Origin: Planctomycetota bacterium
Lineage (GTDB): Bacteria; Planctomycetota; Phycisphaerae; Phycisphaerales; SM1A02
Direction of reading: 5' to 3'
Assembly: GCA_003671055.1 (NCBI GenBank)
Contig: QWPV01000001.1
Location: 89,737 to 153,736, forward strand
DNA length: 64,000 nt
The stretch's first letter is position 1; each line of letters opens with the position of its first letter. This document shows, one piece after another, positions 17,244 to 25,254 of the stretch. Made by a program: the position numbers and the translations under genes. Below the pieces are notes generated by a model. That model made no database searches. It was not told where the DNA came from and worked only from the letters and a program-made list of their open reading frames with translations.

Positions 17244-19328
17244 ATGGTGCGCATCACACTCAAAGACGGAACGACAAAGGACTTTGAAACCCCGCCAACC
17301 GCTGGCGAGGTCGCTCTCGCAATCGGCGCAGGCCTCGCGAAAGCCGCGCTTGGCGCCAAGGTGAACGGCGAGCTCGTCGACCTCGCGCATCGCATCCACG
17401 CGGACGCGAAACTCGAAGTTGTGACGGCAAAGAATCGCGACGGATCTATCAGCACCGAGTCGCTCTACCTCTTGCGCCATTCATGCGCGCACATCATGGC
17501 GGAAGCGATCACGCGACTCTTCCCAGGCGTGCAACTCGTCTACGGTCCACCGCTCGAAACAAACTTCTATTACGACATGGCATTCCCCGAGGGGAAGGCA
17601 ATGTCGACCGACGACTTCGAACGCGTCGAAGCGGAGATGGCGAAAATCATCGGGGAAAACCGCCCATTCACACGCTACGACCTCCCGCTCGCACAGGGCA
17701 TGGAGAAGCTCGCGCGCGAAGGTTCGAAGTACAAACTCGACAACGCACAACGCGCCGCCGATGCAGGTTCCACTGCACTCTCGTGGTACGCGACTGGAAC
17801 GCCTGGATCAGATTGGGAAGATCTCTGCCGTGGTCCGCATGTGCCCACCACAGGAAAGATTGGCGCATTCAAAGTGCTCTCGCTTGCGTCGAGCTATTGG
17901 AAGGGCGATGAAAAGTCCGATCGCCTGACGCGTGTGTACGGCACCGCGTTTGCGACGAAGGAAGAGCTCGAGCAGTTCACGAAACAATCCGAGGAAGCGA
18001 AGAAGCGTGACCACCGACTTCTCGGCAAACAACTCAGACTCTTTCATATCGACGAGATGGTTGGACCTGGCCTCGTGCTTTGGACTCCCAACGGCGGCAT
18101 CGTGCGCAACGAGTTGCAAAACTTCATCGGCACTGAACTTCGCCGACAAGGCTACTTCCAAGTCTTCACGCCCCACATCGGCAAGCTCGATCTGTATCGC
18201 ACCAGCGGCCACTTCCCCTACTACCGCGAGAGTCAGTATCCGCCAATCATCGAACACGATGCGATGGCGAAGCTCGCTGCAGAGGGCTGCACCTGTGGCG
18301 AATTGTCGAACCGGATGGCGAGCGGCGAAGTCGACGGGTACATGCTTAAGCCGATGAATTGCCCGCACCACATTCGCATTTACGCGAGTGAACCGCGCAG
18401 TTACCGCGATCTGCCTGTGCGACTCGCGGAGTTTGGCACTGTCTATCGGTGGGAGCAATCGGGCGAAATCGGTGGCATGACACGCGTGCGTGGATTCACC
18501 CAAGATGACGCGCATCTCTTCGTGCGCGAAGATCAGATCGATGAAGAAGTGCTCGGATGCCTTTCGATCGTGAAGCTGATCTTCGGCACGCTCGGCATCA
18601 ACGACTATCGCGTTCGTGTTGGACTGCGAGATCCAGATAGCACGAAGTATGTCGGTGAAAGCGAGAACTGGGACAAGGCGGAAGCTGCGTGCCGCAATGC
18701 TGCAGCAACACTCGGCGTTCCCTATAGCGAAGAGCCTGGCGAGGCTGCGTTCTACGGACCGAAGATTGACTTCGTCGTGAAGGATGTCATCGGACGCAGT
18801 TGGCAACTCGGCACGGTGCAAGTGGATTACAACTTGCCCATTCGTTTCGATCTCAGTTATGTCGGCGCGGACAACAAGCCGCATCGACCAGTGATGATTC
18901 ACCGTGCACCGTTTGGTTCGATGGAACGCTTTGTCGGCGTGCTCATCGAACACTTCGCAGGCGCCTTCCCACTCTGGCTCTCGCCTGAACAAGTGCGCGT
19001 CCTTCCGATTTCCGAGAAGAGCGCGGACTATGCGAACGAACTCGTCCGCGCGCTCAAGGACAGAGGCGTGCGCGCGACTGTCGATCACGCGAACGAGCGC
19101 GTGCAGGCGAAAATCAAAGTCGCAGCAGAGTCGAAGATCCCGTACATGGCGGTCGTGGGACCGCGCGACGCTGAAAACCGCGTCGTCAGCGTGCGGGCGC
19201 GAGGCATCGAAGCAAATCTGGGAGAGATTCCATTCGCTGCGTTTGTCGAGGGTGTGGCTCGCGAAGCCGAACAGCGGTTGCTCAGCGGAGCACTCGGAAC
19301 CGTGCAAGCGGGGTTCTCAAAGCCCTGA
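17244..19328 (+). CDS. thrS: Threonyl-tRNA synthetase
   Basis: The 694-residue enzyme has, in order, a TGS domain (1-62), the second additional (editing) domain beginning at LLRHSCAHIMAEAI, a class II catalytic core with MNCPHH (zinc ligand Cys and His), RGFTQDDAHLF, and a C-terminal anticodon-binding domain (EQVRVLPISEKSADYA). Before MNCPHH there is an insertion of about 25 residues that includes CTCGEL, longer than in enterobacterial ThrRS and similar in kind to other planctomycete and chlamydial enzymes as I recall them. It charges tRNA-Thr. infC lies downstream, the pairing found in many bacteria. Confidence 0.95.
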   Translation: MVRITLKDGTTKDFETPPTAGEVALAIGAGLAKAALGAKVNGELVDLAHRIHADAKLEVVTAKNRDGSISTESLYLLRHSCAHIMAEAITRLFPGVQLVYGPPLETNFYYDMAFPEGKAMSTDDFERVEAEMAKIIGENRPFTRYDLPLAQGMEKLAREGSKYKLDNAQRAADAGSTALSWYATGTPGSDWEDLCRGPHVPTTGKIGAFKVLSLASSYWKGDEKSDRLTRVYGTAFATKEELEQFTKQSEEAKKRDHRLLGKQLRLFHIDEMVGPGLVLWTPNGGIVRNELQNFIGTELRRQGYFQVFTPHIGKLDLYRTSGHFPYYRESQYPPIIEHDAMAKLAAEGCTCGELSNRMASGEVDGYMLKPMNCPHHIRIYASEPRSYRDLPVRLAEFGTVYRWEQSGEIGGMTRVRGFTQDDAHLFVREDQIDEEVLGCLSIVKLIFGTLGINDYRVRVGLRDPDSTKYVGESENWDKAEAACRNAAATLGVPYSEEPGEAAFYGPKIDFVVKDVIGRSWQLGTVQVDYNLPIRFDLSYVGADNKPHRPVMIHRAPFGSMERFVGVLIEHFAGAFPLWLSPEQVRVLPISEKSADYANELVRALKDRGVRATVDHANERVQAKIKVAAESKIPYMAVVGPRDAENRVVSVRARGIEANLGEIPFAAFVEGVAREAEQRLLSGALGTVQAGFSKP

Positions 19329-19647
19329 CCGAGATGTTTTTGCAAAAAGTCGGGGAGAAGTCGGTGAACTCCCCTTCGATTGGGCTTCCCCCACCCCTGT
19401 TTAGATGCTATGTTTCAGGCTCATGCTTAACTCCTCCGCGCGCATTTCCTCATGATCACCGTCCTCACCGGACGTGTCCTCATGGTTGCCATGCCACGCG
19501 TGAGCACGCTTGATTCAAGCGGCGCCTCAGTTGTTGAGCAAGCCAATCAGTCTCTTGTCGCGGCGCTCTGCAGAACATTCTGCTCGTCGCATTTCTCGCA
19601 ACTCACACTGCACAGTTTCACCGGCTCGTAACAGAAGGAACGCACCT
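19329..19647 (+). promoter_or_regulatory. infC leader / thrS-infC intergenic region with hairpin
   Basis: No convincing gene is present in these 319 bases. A hairpin with arms GGGGAG (19352-19357) and CTCCCC (19369-19374) lies 24 bases after the thrS stop, without a T-run, so it may be a weak terminator, processing site or attenuator. A purine-rich Shine-Dalgarno AGAAGGAA occupies 19633-19640 and defines the likely infC start at the ATC at 19648. I could not identify a convincing -35/-10 pair. Confidence 0.5.
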
Positions 19648-20316
19648 ATCTATCCGCCACGCAGACCCATGGGGGGACACCGTCCAGACTCACGCGATTT
19701 CGGTCCCCGCATCAACGACCGCATCCGCATTACTCCCATTCGTCTCATTGACGATGCAGGAGAGATGATTGGCGTCATCGAACTCGATGAAGCGCGAAAG
19801 ATGGCGCAAGAGAAGGGACTCGATCTCGTTGAGATCGCTGCAGATAGCCGACCACCCGTCGTGAAGATGATGGACTATGGTCGCTTCAAGTACGAGAGTG
19901 CAAAGAAAGAGCGAGCGAACAAGGTTCGCAACAAAGTCTCCGAGATGAAGGAAGTTCGTCTCGGTCGCTCGATGAAAATTGATCCGCACGATGTTGGCAT
20001 CCGCGTCGCACAAGCGCGTCGATTCCTTATCGAAGGTCATCGCGTGCAAATCGTCCAAAACTTCCGCGGCCGCGAAATGGCGCATCGTCACAAGGGTGAA
20101 GATCGCATGGATGACATCATCACATCCCTCGCTGATCTCGCGAAGGTCGAGATGGCGCCACGCCTGAACGGCCGTCGACTCACGATGGTCATGGTGCCTG
20201 AGCGCCAGAAAATCGAAGCGTGGAAGCGCAAGATGATCGCGGAAGGCAAGCCAATTCTCCCCAGCGTCCCCGAGATGATGGATGAGATGGAAGACGATGA
20301 CGACGACGACGAATGA
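19648..20316 (+). CDS. infC: Translation initiation factor IF-3, probable AUC start
   Basis: The protein matches IF-3: the N-domain starts at RINDRIRITPIRLID, the linker region is lysine-rich (YESAKKERANKVR), the C-domain has MKEVRLG, HDVGIRVAQARRFL and a basic segment GREMAHRHKGEDRM. The end is acidic (DEMEDDDDDDE). The first ATG is at 19669, but no ribosome-binding site precedes it. An AGAAGGAA site ends 7 bases before an in-frame ATC at 19648, giving 222 residues. Since infC uses rare start codons (AUU, AUC or AUA) in many bacteria for autoregulation, I prefer the ATC. rpmI and rplT, the usual followers, are missing; argR comes next. Confidence 0.9.
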   Translation: MYPPRRPMGGHRPDSRDFGPRINDRIRITPIRLIDDAGEMIGVIELDEARKMAQEKGLDLVEIAADSRPPVVKMMDYGRFKYESAKKERANKVRNKVSEMKEVRLGRSMKIDPHDVGIRVAQARRFLIEGHRVQIVQNFRGREMAHRHKGEDRMDDIITSLADLAKVEMAPRLNGRRLTMVMVPERQKIEAWKRKMIAEGKPILPSVPEMMDEMEDDDDDDE

Positions 20317-20382
20317 TGCCGCGCGCGCGATAAGCGCCGCAGCATGCAGTACGGCGACGCCGCAGCCACATGAAGACATTTC

Positions 20383-20412
20383 CACAACGCGCCCTCAACC
20401 GGGCGCGTTGTG
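20383..20412 (+). terminator. Hairpin terminator after infC
   Basis: A perfect 12-bp stem, CACAACGCGCCC (20383-20394) and GGGCGCGTTGTG (20401-20412), encloses a 6-base loop. It lies 67 bases after the infC stop and just upstream of the argR promoter, so it most likely separates the two transcription units. A T-run appears only about 22 bases further on, so classical rho-independent function is not certain. Confidence 0.65.
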
Positions 20413-20453
20413 CGTTCTGTGGCGAACGCGCTGAAATTTTTTCTCGCCTGGGC

Positions 20454-20488
20454 TTGACATTTATGCATTTTGATGCATAATCATGCAT
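20454..20488 (+). promoter_or_regulatory. argR operon promoter overlapping an ArgR box
   Basis: A -35 hexamer TTGACA (20454-20459) and a -10 hexamer CATAAT (20476-20481) are separated by 16 bases. The spacer and -10 are covered by a perfect inverted repeat TTATGCATTTTGATGCATAA (20461-20480); its inner 18 bases have the layout of an ARG box (TNTGAAT, 4-base spacer, ATTCANA) with one symmetrical change. A third ATGCAT follows at 20483-20488, so three ATGCAT units start at 20463, 20473 and 20483, exactly 10 bases apart. Binding of arginine-loaded ArgR here would block RNA polymerase and autoregulate the arg operon. Confidence 0.82.
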
Positions 20489-20581
20489 GGGCGACGGATC
20501 GCCTAAATACATTCTGCGCCTGAGGGGTTGTGTTTCGAGAGCCGCCGCTGGCTTTGTCCGTTCAGTTCCCTATTTCCTCCC

Positions 20582-21028
20582 ATGAAACTTCGTCGCCAAT
20601 CCATCATCCGCAAACTCGTCGCAGGCGATGGCCTTCGCACGCATGTGGAATTGCAGGATCGGCTGCGAGATGCGGGCATCGAAGCAACGCAGCCAACACT
20701 TTCGCGCGATCTTCGTGAGCTCGGCATTCTTCGCGGTCCTGAGGGATATCAACTCCCTTCGACCGAAGCGACTGCGCCCTCAGCAGAAGCTCGACTGACT
20801 GCAGCGATTCGACGGGAGCTTGTCGGCGTCGATGTCGGCGGAACGCTCGTCGTCCTGCACACGCCGAGCGGCCACGGCAACGCGCTTGCGATCGAAATCG
20901 ATGCTGGACAACTTGACGGCGCGCTCGGCACCATCGCTGGTGACGACACAATCTTCATCGCCGCGCGCTCTGAAGCCGCAGCGCAACGCATCGCCAAAAA
21001 ACTTCGCGCCATCGCGAACATTGACTGA
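20582..21028 (+). CDS. argR: Arginine repressor ArgR
   Basis: Starting from the ATG at 20582 the protein has 148 residues, the usual ArgR length. The N-terminal winged helix contains RQSIIRKLVAGDGLRTHVEL and the recognition segment ATQPTLSRDLRELG. The C-terminal oligomerisation and arginine-binding domain contains VVLHTPSGHGNALAIEID and the GTIAGDDTIFIAAR motif that binds arginine in hexameric ArgR. It is the first gene of the arg operon and lies about 100 bases after its own ArgR-box promoter, so autorepression is likely. argC follows after 24 bases. Confidence 0.95.
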   Translation: MKLRRQSIIRKLVAGDGLRTHVELQDRLRDAGIEATQPTLSRDLRELGILRGPEGYQLPSTEATAPSAEARLTAAIRRELVGVDVGGTLVVLHTPSGHGNALAIEIDAGQLDGALGTIAGDDTIFIAARSEAAAQRIAKKLRAIANID

Positions 21029-21052
21029 CCTCAACTCTCTTCCCTTCCACCG

Positions 21053-22165
21053 ATGCACACACGCGGCTCAATCTCTTCCTTCTCTCTCGACGCAACGCGC
21101 GCACAAACGCGCCGTGTGGCCGTTGTTGGCGCAACTGGCTACGCGGGATCCGAACTCTGCGCGCTGCTGCTTGCACACCCACGAGTAGAAATCGCGGCGA
21201 TCTACGGATCTGCGCGCCGTGGCGACGAACCAGCGCAGCGCTTGGCTGATCTCTTCCCGCGACTCGAAGGACGCACAGAACTCTGCGTTCGACCACTCGA
21301 CGCAGCGGAACTGCTGCAGAGCGACGTCGACACAGTCTTCCTCGCAACACCGCACGAAACAAGTCACGAACTCGTGCCGCAACTCATCACCAGCGGCAAG
21401 TTGGTTGTGGATCTTTCTGCAGCGTTTCGACTCTCTAACACCGCTGTGTTCGAGCGCGCGTACGGATTCAAGCACGAGCACGCAGAGCTTCTTCGCACTG
21501 CGGTCTACGCGCTCCCTGAACTTGCTGCCGACGCAATCCCACTCACGAATCTCCTCGCGATTCCTGGCTGCTACCCAACCTCCGTCATTCTCCCCACGCG
21601 TCCGCTCGTCGACGCTGGACTCATCGACCTCGATCGAGGCGCGATTGTTGACAGCACCTCGGGCGTCTCTGGCGCAGGTCGCAAAGCCGAGATCAAGGCA
21701 CTCTTCTGTGAAGTCAGCATGCAAGCCTATGGCGTGTGGAAGCATCGCCATCGACCAGAGATGACGGAGCATGCGCGCATCGCGACTGTGTTCACGCCTC
21801 ACCTTGGTTGCTTCGATCGCGGCATCCTCTCAACGATTCACTTGTTTCTCAATGAAGGTGTGACGGAAGCGGATGTCCGCGCGTGCCTTACAAGTACATA
21901 CGCCGATGCACCATTCGTGCGCGTGCTTCGCGCTGGTCAGTGGCCTTCGATCGCGTCTGTTGAACGCACGAACTACTGCGATATCGGTATCAGCGCGGAA
22001 GGTCGCCATCTCATCATCGAGAGCGCGCTTGACAATCTTCTCAAGGGCGCTGCAGGACAAGCGCTGCAAGCCTTCAACATCCACTGCGGCTTCGCACAGA
22101 TCACCGGGTTGCTCGCACCAAGCACGACGAAGGAGGTCGCATGCATCGCACACTCACCGTCGTAA
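21053..22165 (+). CDS. argC: N-acetyl-gamma-glutamyl-phosphate reductase
   Basis: The 370-residue enzyme carries out the NADPH-dependent third step of arginine synthesis. The Rossmann start VAVVGATGYAGSELCALL (22-39) is preceded by about 20 extra residues, so the true start could lie further in. The catalytic cysteine is C173 in IPGCYPTSV, followed by DSTSGVSGAGRKAE and the substrate-binding KHRHRPEM. Its last 25 bases overlap argB, which suggests translational coupling in the arg operon. Confidence 0.95.
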   Translation: MHTRGSISSFSLDATRAQTRRVAVVGATGYAGSELCALLLAHPRVEIAAIYGSARRGDEPAQRLADLFPRLEGRTELCVRPLDAAELLQSDVDTVFLATPHETSHELVPQLITSGKLVVDLSAAFRLSNTAVFERAYGFKHEHAELLRTAVYALPELAADAIPLTNLLAIPGCYPTSVILPTRPLVDAGLIDLDRGAIVDSTSGVSGAGRKAEIKALFCEVSMQAYGVWKHRHRPEMTEHARIATVFTPHLGCFDRGILSTIHLFLNEGVTEADVRACLTSTYADAPFVRVLRAGQWPSIASVERTNYCDIGISAEGRHLIIESALDNLLKGAAGQALQAFNIHCGFAQITGLLAPSTTKEVACIAHSPS

Positions 22166-22950
22166 AAATTGGCGGCGCACTGCTTGACTCCGCGGATACG
22201 TTTCACGGAACGTTCACAGCCTTGCTCGCGCTCCACGAAGAGATTCGTGCGGCGGGTGGACTCGGCGTTGTCCTTGTGCATGGCGGAGGCGCAGCCGTCG
22301 ATCGTCAATTCGCGCGGCTCGGACTGCAAAGCGAAAAACGCCAAGGCATTCGCATCACACCCGCAGAGCACATCGATGATCTCGTGAGTGTTCTTGCGGG
22401 TAGTGTCCACCAGCGACTGCTCGGACTCTTGCAATCACTCGGCGCACGTGCGGTGGGGCTGTCGCTCGGCGACGGCGGACTCTGCCAATGTCGCGTGACG
22501 ACCCGATTTCCTTTTGATGCCGGTCTTGTCGGTGAAGTTGTGAATGGAGATCCCTCTGTGCTCACGACGCTCCTCGCGGGCGGCTTCATGCCGGTGCTCA
22601 ACAGCATCGGTGTATCGAGCGATGGCACACCGCTCAATGTCAACGCCGATGATGCAGCAAGCGCGATCGCGCGAATCGCGAATGCCAGCGAACTTCTGCT
22701 GCTCACCGATGTCGCAGGCGTGCTTGACGCGACTGGTGCAGTGATTGCAGAACTCGATGCTGTTCGTATTGATGCACTCATCGCGGACGGCACGATTTCC
22801 GGCGGCATGACAGCCAAAGTGCTTGCTGCACTCGAAACATCGCTTGCTGCGGGTTGCCCGGTGCGCATCGCAAGTTGGAAGATGCAAGATCGCCTCTCTT
22901 CAGCCAACGCGGGAACGCGGATCGTCACGCGCGTTGCGGTACTTGCCTAA
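22141..22950 (+). CDS. argB: Acetylglutamate kinase
   Basis: The 269-residue protein is an amino-acid-kinase-fold enzyme that phosphorylates N-acetylglutamate. It starts with VVKIGGALLDS (KxGG ATP site), has VLVHGGGAAVDRQFARLG, the substrate-contacting GIRIT, and later DVAGVLDATGAVI and GGMTAKVLAAL. It belongs to a divergent NAGK type with a longer helical segment after GIRIT. The start overlaps argC by 25 bases. It lacks the N-terminal helix typical of arginine-inhibited hexameric enzymes, so feedback control may fall on another step. Confidence 0.92.
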   Translation: MHRTLTVVKIGGALLDSADTFHGTFTALLALHEEIRAAGGLGVVLVHGGGAAVDRQFARLGLQSEKRQGIRITPAEHIDDLVSVLAGSVHQRLLGLLQSLGARAVGLSLGDGGLCQCRVTTRFPFDAGLVGEVVNGDPSVLTTLLAGGFMPVLNSIGVSSDGTPLNVNADDAASAIARIANASELLLLTDVAGVLDATGAVIAELDAVRIDALIADGTISGGMTAKVLAALETSLAAGCPVRIASWKMQDRLSSANAGTRIVTRVAVLA

Positions 22951-22986
22951 CCAAGAGTTCGCGCCTTCAAATCGAGAACGACTCTC

Positions 22987-23949
22987 ATGACCACGATTTC
23001 CATTTCACAATCCTCTTCACTCGCTCGACGAAGCGTGCTCACGCTCGCGGATCTTTCGCGCGAAGAGATTCGCACGACGCTTGATCTCGCGAAAACGTTG
23101 AAGCGCGACTACACGCCGTTTGCGGATGCGCTCAAGCAGCGCGCGGTGGTCTTGCTCTTCGAGAAGCCTTCGCTCCGCACGCGCGTCTCGCTTGAGATCG
23201 GTATCGCGAAACTTGGCGGCAGTTGCGTGTATCTCGATCACCAAGGCTCACCCATCGGGCAACGCGAAACAATCGCGGATTACGGCAGAAACCTCGAACG
23301 CTGGGCTGACGCGCTCGTCTGCCGAGTCTTCCATCACCACACACTCACGGAGCTGCAGCGCTGGACGAAGGTTCCCATCGTCAACGCACTCTGCGACGCA
23401 CATCATCCATGCCAGATCCTCGCGGATGCGTTGACACTCGAAGAACATGGGATTGATCTCTCCTCTATGCGACTCGCGTGGCTCGGTGATGGCAACAATG
23501 TCTGCCACAGCCTGATGCAACTCACCGCACTCTTTGGTGGCCACATGGTTGTCGCGACACCAGACGACTGTAAACCTGATGCTGCGTGGGTCGCGCGAAC
23601 ATCCGAACTCGCGTCCGCGACCGGCGCTCGCTTCACCTACACCAGCGACGCGAAGGCGATCGCCGGATGCGATGCGGTCTACACCGATGCGTGGATCTCG
23701 ATGGGGCAATCCGACAGTGCTACGAAGAAAGCCTCGATGCTTCCATACCAAGTCACAGACGCGACGATGAAACTCGCGGGTCAGAACGCGCTGTTCATGC
23801 ACTGCCTTCCTGCGCATCGAGGCGAAGAAGTTCTCGACAGCGTCATGGACTCGCCGCAGTCCGTTGTCTTTGATCAAGCGGAAAACCGCATGCACGCGCA
23901 GAACGCGCTTCTCCTTCAATTGCTCGGTGCCGACAAGCACGCGAGCTAA
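22987..23949 (+). CDS. argF: Ornithine carbamoyltransferase
   Basis: The 320-residue enzyme makes citrulline from ornithine and carbamoyl phosphate. The carbamoyl-phosphate site is FEKPSLRTRVS (S62-LRTR), with the polar-domain segments FHHHTLTEL and DAHHPCQILAD. The ornithine-binding end has HCLPAHRGEEV, which distinguishes ornithine from aspartate transcarbamoylase. The SLRTR form is a common variant of STRTR. It sits 36 bases after argB in the arg operon. N-acetylornithine carbamoyltransferase, an alternative, is less likely because argJ downstream would make free ornithine. Confidence 0.93.
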   Translation: MTTISISQSSSLARRSVLTLADLSREEIRTTLDLAKTLKRDYTPFADALKQRAVVLLFEKPSLRTRVSLEIGIAKLGGSCVYLDHQGSPIGQRETIADYGRNLERWADALVCRVFHHHTLTELQRWTKVPIVNALCDAHHPCQILADALTLEEHGIDLSSMRLAWLGDGNNVCHSLMQLTALFGGHMVVATPDDCKPDAAWVARTSELASATGARFTYTSDAKAIAGCDAVYTDAWISMGQSDSATKKASMLPYQVTDATMKLAGQNALFMHCLPAHRGEEVLDSVMDSPQSVVFDQAENRMHAQNALLLQLLGADKHAS

Positions 23950-24003
23950 CCCTTCATCACACTCACCGATTCCCGTTCGCACGATTTGTAGAAAGCCACT
24001 CTA

Positions 24004-25233
24004 GTGACCAACCCCAAGAAGATTTGCATCGCGTACTCCGGCGGACTCGACACCTCCTGCATCATTCCGTGGCTTCGCGAAAACTACGAGTGCGAAGTCG
24101 TTGCGGCTGTTGCGGATGTTGGGCAAGGCGATCGCGAACTCGATGGCATTGAAGAGAAGGCGAAGAGCTCCGGCGCTTCCTCCTGCATCATCGTGGATCT
24201 CAAACGCGAGTTCCTCGACGACTTCGCGTTCCCCATGGCTCTCTCTGGTGCTGTCTATGAAGGCCGCTACCTCATGGGTACATCGATCGCGCGACCGATC
24301 ATCGCGAAGGCGCAAGTCGAAGCAGCGCTCGCCACTGGTTGCGATGCGCTCGCGCACGGATGCACCGGCAAGGGCAACGATCAAGTGCGATTCGAATCGA
24401 CCTACGCCGCACTCGCACCGCAATTGACTGTGATTGCACCATGGCGAATGCCGAACTTCGAACTCAAGAGTCGCGAAGCAATGCTCGGGTACCTCAAGAC
24501 CCGCAACATCCCCTGCGCAGCGAGCGCAGAGAAGATCTACTCGCGCGATGCGAACATCTGGCACATTTCGCACGAGGGCGGCGCACTCGAAGAGCCATGG
24601 AATGCGCCACCAGAAGACGTGTGGATGTTGACCGTCTCACCACAACAAGCACCAGATCAGTTCCAAGATGTGCTCGTCTCCTTTGAGAAGGGAGTGCCCG
24701 TTTCTGTCGATGGAAAGTCGCTCGGAAGCGTTGCGCTCATGCACACGCTCAACGCCATCGGTGGTCGTCACGGCGTGGGCCGTGTGGACATTTGCGAGAA
24801 CCGACTCGTCGGCATGAAGAGCCGTGGCGTGTATGAAACTCCAGGCGGCACGATTCTCACGGAAGCATTCCGTGGTCTTGAGCAATTGGTGTACGACCGC
24901 GAGACACTTCACTATCGCGAGAAGCTCGCGCTCGACTTTGCGAAGATCATCTACAACGGCACCTGGTACACGCCGTTGCGTGAAGCAATTTGGGCTGCCT
25001 TCAGCACGATGTCGCAAGTCATGACGGGTGATGTTGTCGTGCGTGTGTACAAGGGCAGCGCGCAGACCGCGCGTCGACGAAGTCCGCATTCACTCTTTAG
25101 CCATTCCTTCGCAACATTCGGACAGGATGAGGTCTACGACCACGCGGATGCCACGGGCTTCATCAAACTCTTCGCACTGCCGAGCCGTATCCGCGCACTG
25201 AAGGCGATGGATGTTGTGCATGCAACCCACTGA
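24004..25233 (+). CDS. argG: Argininosuccinate synthase
   Basis: The protein has 409 residues, starting at a GTG (24004). The ATP-pyrophosphatase P-loop is AYSGGLDTSC (9-18), and family segments HGCTGKGNDQVRFE and EKIYSRDANIWHISHEGG are present. It condenses citrulline and aspartate at the cost of ATP to AMP. It follows argF by 54 bases and precedes argHA by 21 bases. A GAAAG stretch stands before the GTG as a weak ribosome-binding site. Confidence 0.96.
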   Translation: MTNPKKICIAYSGGLDTSCIIPWLRENYECEVVAAVADVGQGDRELDGIEEKAKSSGASSCIIVDLKREFLDDFAFPMALSGAVYEGRYLMGTSIARPIIAKAQVEAALATGCDALAHGCTGKGNDQVRFESTYAALAPQLTVIAPWRMPNFELKSREAMLGYLKTRNIPCAASAEKIYSRDANIWHISHEGGALEEPWNAPPEDVWMLTVSPQQAPDQFQDVLVSFEKGVPVSVDGKSLGSVALMHTLNAIGGRHGVGRVDICENRLVGMKSRGVYETPGGTILTEAFRGLEQLVYDRETLHYREKLALDFAKIIYNGTWYTPLREAIWAAFSTMSQVMTGDVVVRVYKGSAQTARRRSPHSLFSHSFATFGQDEVYDHADATGFIKLFALPSRIRALKAMDVVHATH

Positions 25234-25254
25234 GTACCGAAGAGGAGACGCACG

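Noticed and set aside
17808..19307. Minus-strand open frame of 499 codons inside thrS
   Set aside because: The plus-strand frame is unmistakably ThrRS; the antisense frame has no recognisable domain and His/Arg/Asp-skewed composition.
22987..23949. N-acetylornithine carbamoyltransferase instead of ornithine carbamoyltransferase
   Set aside because: argJ in the same operon releases free ornithine and the HCLP motif is the ornithine type.
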